A stretch of DNA of 10,917 bases, from positions 1 to 10,917 of the forward strand of contig CAZUHN010000044.1 in assembly GCA_964620535.1 (NCBI GenBank). The letters run 5' to 3'. The translations under genes and the position numbers were made by a program. The notes below the pieces were generated by a model that ran no database searches, was not told the origin of the DNA, and saw only the letters and a list, made by a program, of their open reading frames with translations. Of the stretch, positions 7,415 through 10,917 are shown in pieces (positions within the stretch are counted from its first letter, which is position 1; every line of letters starts with the position of its first letter). The stretch comes from CAZUHN01 sp964620535 (GTDB lineage: Bacteria; UBA8248).

Positions 7415-8856
7415 GGCGCCACGCCTTCGGCGTCCTGCTCCGCCGGCCGGGGCGATCCGTAAAAAATTTTCCCGGGGTTCATGATATCGTTCGGATCGAA
7501 AACCCGCTTGAGGTCCATCATCAGAGAACGGGGCTTCTCCGGAAGCTCCATCCGCAGGTAGTCCGCCTTGGCGATCCCGATCCCGTGCTCGCCTGAGATG
7601 GTCCCGCCGAGTTCGATCACCTTCACAAAGAGGCGCTCCACGGCCTTCAGCGCCCGGGTGTATTCCTCCGGATCGGCCTCGTCGGTCATGATGTTGACAT
7701 GGATGTTCCCGTCCCCGATGTGGCCGAAGTTCACGATGAAAAGCCCGCACTCCTCCGCGAGTCCCCGCAGCCACCCGAGCAGGTCTACGATCCGTTCCCG
7801 GGGCACAACGATGTCTTCATTGAACTTGGTGGGGGCCTGCTTGCTGATCACAGAGCCCAACGATTTGCGCGCCGCCCAGAGGGCGGCCTGCTCGGCCGGT
7901 GCTTGGGCCGACAGTACCTCGCGCGCTCCCACCTCACGGCAGGCGGACTCGACTTTGTCGATCTGATCTTCCACTGCAGCGGGGCCGCCGTCCACCTCGA
8001 CGAGCACCAGACCAGCCGCCTCCGGCGGGAGACCCAATTTCTTTTCCGACTCGACGAGGCGAATACAAGTGCGGTCCATGAACTCGCACGCACTGGGCAG
8101 AACGCCCCGCCTCACGATGGCCGGAACGAGACGGCCCACGTCCTCCTCCGAATCGAAGACGGCGCGGACGGCCCCCATCGCCTCGGGCTTGGGGATAAGC
8201 CGGAGGGTGATCTCGGTGAAGATACCCAAGGTTCCCTCGGACCCCACCAACAGGCGGGTGAGGTCGTAGCCCACCACCCCCTTGAGGGTGCGCACCCCAG
8301 TCCGGAACCGGCCGTGGTGGGGTGTGACCACCTCGAGCCCCAGGACATAGTGGCGCGTGACGCCATACTTCATGGCGCGGGCCCCCCCGGTATCTTCGGC
8401 CACGTTCCCTCCGATGGCGCTGATGGCGGCGCTCGAGGGATCGGGTGGGTAGAAAAGCCCTTGCGCCTCGACCGCGGCTTGGAGGACCCCCGTCATCACC
8501 CCCGGCTCAACTACCGCGTGGAGGTTCACCGGGTCGATCTCGAGGATGCGGTTCATCCGGGTCATATCCACCATCACCCCCCCACGAACGGCTAGAGCCC
8601 CTCCCGTCTGACCGGTCCCCCCACCCCGGGCGGTGACCGGCACGCCGTGGCGGTCGCAGAGGTCCACCAACTTCTCGACCTCGACGGCGTCCGCGGGGCG
8701 CACCACCATCCCGGGCATGTACTCTCGCCGGGTGGCGTCAATCGAATAGGCGATCCGGTCGGGCAACGCCGTCAGGAGGGAGTCGGCAGGCAGGGCGTCG
8801 GCGATCTCTTTCAAAAAATCCCCGGGAAGGCCCGCCGGGGACGGATGGAGGCGCAT
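7411..8856 (-). CDS. glcD: FAD-linked 2-hydroxy-acid oxidase/dehydrogenase, GlcD family
   Basis: A 481-residue flavoprotein of the FAD_binding_4 / FAD-oxidase_C type (GlcD, D-lactate and D-2-hydroxyglutarate dehydrogenases). The FAD pyrophosphate loop is TARGGGTGQTGGAL (residues 75-88). Further FAD contacts are PPDPSS (137-142), GGNVAEDTGGARAMKYGVTR (149-168) and LKGVVGYDLTRLLVGSEGTLG. The C-terminal domain has KFNEDIVVPR, the metal/substrate motif GHIGDGNIHVNI near residue 380 and SGEHGIG near 420, ending with the usual DPNDIMNPGKIF. ATG 8856 has AAGGAG five bases upstream. It oxidises a D-2-hydroxy acid (glycolate, D-lactate or similar) to the 2-oxo acid. GlcE and GlcF partners are not next to it, so whether it acts as GlcD, as a stand-alone dehydrogenase or with distant subunits is open. 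It appears to be the first gene of the long - strand train. Confidence 0.9.
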   Translation of the reverse strand: MRLHPSPAGLPGDFLKEIADALPADSLLTALPDRIAYSIDATRREYMPGMVVRPADAVEVEKLVDLCDRHGVPVTARGGGTGQTGGALAVRGGVMVDMTRMNRILEIDPVNLHAVVEPGVMTGVLQAAVEAQGLFYPPDPSSAAISAIGGNVAEDTGGARAMKYGVTRHYVLGLEVVTPHHGRFRTGVRTLKGVVGYDLTRLLVGSEGTLGIFTEITLRLIPKPEAMGAVRAVFDSEEDVGRLVPAIVRRGVLPSACEFMDRTCIRLVESEKKLGLPPEAAGLVLVEVDGGPAAVEDQIDKVESACREVGAREVLSAQAPAEQAALWAARKSLGSVISKQAPTKFNEDIVVPRERIVDLLGWLRGLAEECGLFIVNFGHIGDGNIHVNIMTDEADPEEYTRALKAVERLFVKVIELGGTISGEHGIGIAKADYLRMELPEKPRSLMMDLKRVFDPNDIMNPGKIFYGSPRPAEQDAEGVAP

Positions 8857-8919
8857 GAAAACTCCTTCGTCCGTTTCGGGATTTCGATTCCGGTCTCTTT
8901 ATTGATCCCGCTCGCCCGC

Positions 8920-8928
8920 ATCTTAGCA
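8920..8928 (-). promoter_or_regulatory. Possible extended -10 promoter of the glcD-led gene train
   Basis: On the - strand the element TGCTAAGAT (8928-8920) fits an extended -10 (TG-N-TATAAT, four of six in the hexamer) 63 bases before ATG 8856. No good -35 is seen in the GC-rich DNA upstream, which suits an extended -10 type. By-eye evidence. Confidence 0.35.
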
Positions 8929-9011
8929 TACGCGCCCCGACCCGCCGGAGGAGGCACCATCTCCTCCCGCTGGAGGAAGGGGGGCCGGTGCGGGCCGGGA
9001 GTGGTGCGGGC

Positions 9012-10520
9012 CTACCCCTCGGGGGGGAGCTCTTTGAGGGAGAGGGCGCGCGAGACCGCCTCGGCCGCCTGAAGGGCCAGGACGGTGCAGAAGTCGATCT
9101 GCTCCCCCGCGAGCTCGTGCTCGCTTTCGAAATAGAACGACATCAGGCCGAGGGGGCGCTTTCCCGACATCATGGGAAAAACGGCGACCGCCTCTACATC
9201 CTCCGACCGCAAGGCGGAGGGTGCCTCCTCCCACTCCTCGACCGAGGTCACCTCGACCACGTCTCCCTCCCGGATGGAGATCCACTCGGGCAGCTCCTTC
9301 GTCTCAAGGGCGATCGCCGCTCGGTAGTTGTCGCCCAGCCGGGAGGAGTAGACCTCGAACAGCAGGTTCATCCCCTCGTCGAAGAGGGCAGCGAAGGAGC
9401 GGTCCGCCCCGAGGTGGCGGGCGGCCTCCTGGGCGGCCAGGGTGACGACCTCGCGGAAATGCGCCCCCCGCGCGGCCGCCTCGCTCACCCGGTAAAACAC
9501 CGAAAGCGTGTCGGCGTCGGAGAAATCCCCCGACTCGTGGCGCACCGCCGACGGGCGGTTCCGCTCCGGGCCGCCACCCTCCTCGCCCCGCAGAAAGGCG
9601 AATCCGCCCACCAGGATCAGCCAGCCAGCGATGACCCCCGCCGCCAGGGCGGGCAGTCCTTCGTCCGCCGCCACGGCAGAAGCCCGCCGGTCCGCCACCC
9701 GGACCAGACGGAGCTTTCTCGTTCCCCCGGAAAGTTCGAGTTGGACCATGGCCCGATCGCCCTCGTGGACGCTGTTGAAGTCGGCCGGATCGCAGCACGC
9801 GAGAATGCCGAGGAGCAGGGAGAGGCTCTTGTCGAACCCCCGCCCGACGGCCTCGTGGAGGAATTTCCCCCCGCGCCGGGCATAGAGGACGTTTTGATCC
9901 GGCTCGGACAGCAGAAAGACGGCCTCCCGCGGGCCGAGTTCGTCTCCCCCGATCCGGAGCAATTCCTCCGCGAGGAGGATCACCCCCCAGTAATCCTTGG
10001 CCGAGCGCGAGGGCGCGGCGAGAAAAAGGGACGCCGTCTCATCGAGGACGCCCGCCTCGATATGAAAGTCTCCTGCGGATGTCCCCCGCCGCATGGCCGC
10101 CACCGCCCGGCGCCACAGGTCCCCCTCCATCTTTCCCGGGCGCGGAACCCCCCCCCGCCGCCGGGAGGCGATCACCCCGCCCCGCTGGTCGAGGACAATC
10201 GCCGCCGCGGGGACGGCCCCTTCATCCCTTTTTTCCATGACGAAAGAGAGGGCCCGGGCGACGATCCGGGTGCTCGGCGGGTTGGCTCCGACCAGGAGTT
10301 TCGCCCCCTCCACCCGGCTCAGGGCGGCCCGCACGCCCGATTCCAGCCGTGCCCGTAAGGCGGTTACGATCCGCTTGTCGCGCTCCTCTTGGCGGGCGAA
10401 CTCCGACCCGCGCCTTACCTCGCGGATGGCAAGAAAGACAGCTGCGGCCAAGGCGGCCGCGATGATGATAAAAGCGTAAAAAGAGAACCGCGAGACCCTG
10501 CGAGAGTGGATATTCGTCAC
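9012..10520 (-). CDS. Membrane sensor with periplasmic region and cytoplasmic GAF domain
   Basis: From GTG 10520 this gives 502 residues. A basic N-terminus (NIHSRRVSRFS) leads into a membrane helix at about 12-32 (FYAFIIIAAALAAAVFLAI). A periplasmic part of about 250 residues follows, beginning with an Arg/Glu-rich helix and containing AAIVLDQRGGVIAS and DYWGVILLAEELL, as in Cache/CHASE-like sensors. A second helix lies at about 287-308 (ALAAGVIAGWLILVGGFAF). The C-terminal 170 residues form a GAF domain: LSVFYRVSEAAARGAHF, LGADRSFAALF, AVAVFPMMSGKRPLGLMSFYF and a final helix. No kinase, HAMP, GGDEF or methyl-acceptor domain follows, so it ends as a sensor without output. GTG 10520 is preferred to ATG 10658 because a promoter-like site lies at 10576-10604 and the extra residues look non-coding. 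The ligand is unknown. Confidence 0.75.
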   Translation of the reverse strand: MTNIHSRRVSRFSFYAFIIIAAALAAAVFLAIREVRRGSEFARQEERDKRIVTALRARLESGVRAALSRVEGAKLLVGANPPSTRIVARALSFVMEKRDEGAVPAAAIVLDQRGGVIASRRRGGVPRPGKMEGDLWRRAVAAMRRGTSAGDFHIEAGVLDETASLFLAAPSRSAKDYWGVILLAEELLRIGGDELGPREAVFLLSEPDQNVLYARRGGKFLHEAVGRGFDKSLSLLLGILACCDPADFNSVHEGDRAMVQLELSGGTRKLRLVRVADRRASAVAADEGLPALAAGVIAGWLILVGGFAFLRGEEGGGPERNRPSAVRHESGDFSDADTLSVFYRVSEAAARGAHFREVVTLAAQEAARHLGADRSFAALFDEGMNLLFEVYSSRLGDNYRAAIALETKELPEWISIREGDVVEVTSVEEWEEAPSALRSEDVEAVAVFPMMSGKRPLGLMSFYFESEHELAGEQIDFCTVLALQAAEAVSRALSLKELPPEG

Positions 10521-10575
10521 GTCGGCCTGCTTCCCCTGCGGGGCGGGGATCCAATTCCCGAAAGGAAATATCCGA

Positions 10576-10604
10576 ACTTTACCGCTCCCCCGGGCAGGCG
10601 GCAA
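10576..10604 (-). promoter_or_regulatory. Candidate promoter of the GAF sensor gene
   Basis: On the - strand TTGCCG (10604-10599) is followed by a 17-base spacer and TAAAGT (10581-10576), four of six matches to each sigma70 box with ideal spacing. It sits about 56 bases before GTG 10520 and inside the region that a start at 10658 would translate, so it supports the shorter protein. Confidence 0.4.
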
Positions 10605-10721
10605 CAGCCGGGCGGGGAGGGATCCGCCAAGCCTGCACCCAAAAAACGGCAAATCCATTCCAGGGACTGCGGCGAAAAGGGGGCTGTCTCAATTTGGGTC
10701 ACTGTGGGAGAGGGGACCGGG

Positions 10722-10756
10722 CCCGCAGGGGCTGGGCGCATGTTCCCCGCAGGGGC
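10722..10756. repeat. Direct repeat of CCCGCAGGGGC, two copies
   Basis: Identical 11-base copies lie at 10722-10732 and 10746-10756, 24 bases start to start, roughly two helical turns. The second copy overlaps the left arm of the hairpin at 10749-10788. The spacing would suit a protein binding the same face of DNA, but the sequence is GC-rich and chance cannot be excluded. Confidence 0.4.
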
Positions 10757-10788
10757 GAGGTATGTCGTGGGATATCCCTCGTCCCTGC
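10749..10788. repeat. Inverted repeat forming a 12-bp-stem hairpin
   Basis: GCAGGGGCGAGG (10749-10760) pairs with CCTCGTCCCTGC (10777-10788) over all 12 positions on the + strand transcript, one pair being G-U; on the - strand that position is an A-C mismatch. The loop is 16 bases (10761-10776). There is no T-tract on either side. It lies between the end of the edge gene (10875) and the sensor promoter, so it may act in 3' end formation, as a leader structure or as an operator. Confidence 0.5.
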
Positions 10789-10874
10789 CCCCAGGTGAAG
10801 AGAAAATGAGAAGCGAACCGGGCCTTGCCGGATATGGCCGGGGAAAATAAGGGAGGGTGCAGCCGGGAGCGCAC

Positions 10875-10916
10875 CTATACCGCTGCGGCGGCGGCCTTCT
10901 TCCCCCCCTTGAAGAT
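10875..10916 (-). CDS. C-terminal end of an unidentified protein (partial)
   Basis: Read on the - strand from the right edge, the frame gives IFKGGKKAAAAAV and then TAG (10877-10875). A lysine/alanine-rich tail like this is common at the end of real bacterial proteins, and GCC/GCG/GCA codon use fits the genome. Only 13 codons are in view, so no family can be named. The strand matches the sensor gene, about 350 bases downstream. Confidence 0.35.
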   Translation of the reverse strand: MFKGGKKAAAAAV

Positions 10917-10917
10917 A

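Larger units (their letters stand above)
10521..10874. other. Non-coding spacer upstream of the GAF sensor gene
   Basis: The stretch holds a candidate promoter (10576-10604), a direct repeat and a large hairpin, described separately. Short frames cross it on both strands, but none has a recognisable domain or ribosome site. It probably contains the 3' end of the gene at the right edge and the 5' control region of the sensor gene. Confidence 0.5.

Noticed and set aside
7415..7774. N-terminal extension of the transporter frame to 7774
   Set aside because: These residues overlap the conserved C-terminal domain of the FAD oxidase in another frame and lack transporter character; the GTGA overlap gives the natural start at 7414.
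8988..10358. 456-codon + strand frame antisense to the GAF sensor
   Set aside because: Composition-driven shadow with no domain; the - strand frame has two membrane helices and a GAF domain.
10521..10658. N-terminal extension of the GAF sensor to ATG 10658
   Set aside because: No ribosome site at 10658, Pro/Gly/Arg-rich residues, and a promoter-like site inside the stretch.

Overview
The window is high-GC DNA (by eye about 65% G+C) from a bacterium. It has GTG and TTG starts, good Shine-Dalgarno sites, tightly packed genes and a CCA-encoding tRNA. Twin-helix membrane sensors, Sel1 repeats and an apparent exported nuclease fit a Gram-negative-type proteobacterial or candidate-phylum genome. 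The lineage cannot be fixed from sequence reading alone. No insertion sequence, CRISPR array, rRNA or phage module was seen.

Left end (1-972, + strand): the C-terminus of a Sel1-repeat protein runs in from outside. It is followed in the same frame by a staphylococcal-nuclease-fold (thermonuclease-like) protein. All core catalytic residues of the nuclease are visible, but its signal-peptide-like leader has no normal start codon. Its tail runs on into a terminator and a tRNA-Pro(UGG) on the other strand. After a partly AT-rich spacer, an L-2-hydroxyglutarate-oxidase-like flavoprotein (1335-2555, +) starts from TTG.

Middle (2639-8856, all - strand) looks like one long gene train read from right to left. 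It begins with a GlcD-type FAD-linked hydroxy-acid oxidase, then an EamA/DMT transporter (overlapping by GTGA) and a cysteine-cluster (YkgJ-like) protein (overlapping by 14 bases). Next come a broken polysaccharide-deacetylase gene and a fold-type II PLP enzyme. A two-helix membrane protein and a second, equally long PLP enzyme end the train. The two PLP enzymes are tandem paralogs of exactly 320 residues each. Both depart from the usual serine/threonine dehydratase phosphate-binding loop. The set (two flavin oxidases for hydroxy acids, two dehydratase-like lyases, one amino-acid/metabolite-type exporter) points to small hydroxy-/amino-acid catabolism, but no substrate can be assigned.

Right end (9012-10917, - strand): a membrane-anchored sensor has a large periplasmic region and a cytoplasmic GAF domain but no output domain, and a plausible promoter precedes it. 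Upstream lies a spacer with a 12-bp-stem hairpin and a direct repeat. At the edge are the last 13 codons of another - strand gene.

Most notable: the decayed deacetylase with its catalytic motifs removed and an AT-rich patch inside it; the paired non-canonical PLP enzymes with a near-identical DNA block; and the nuclease gene with aberrant 5' and 3' ends. No clearly new multi-gene defence or mobile system was found.
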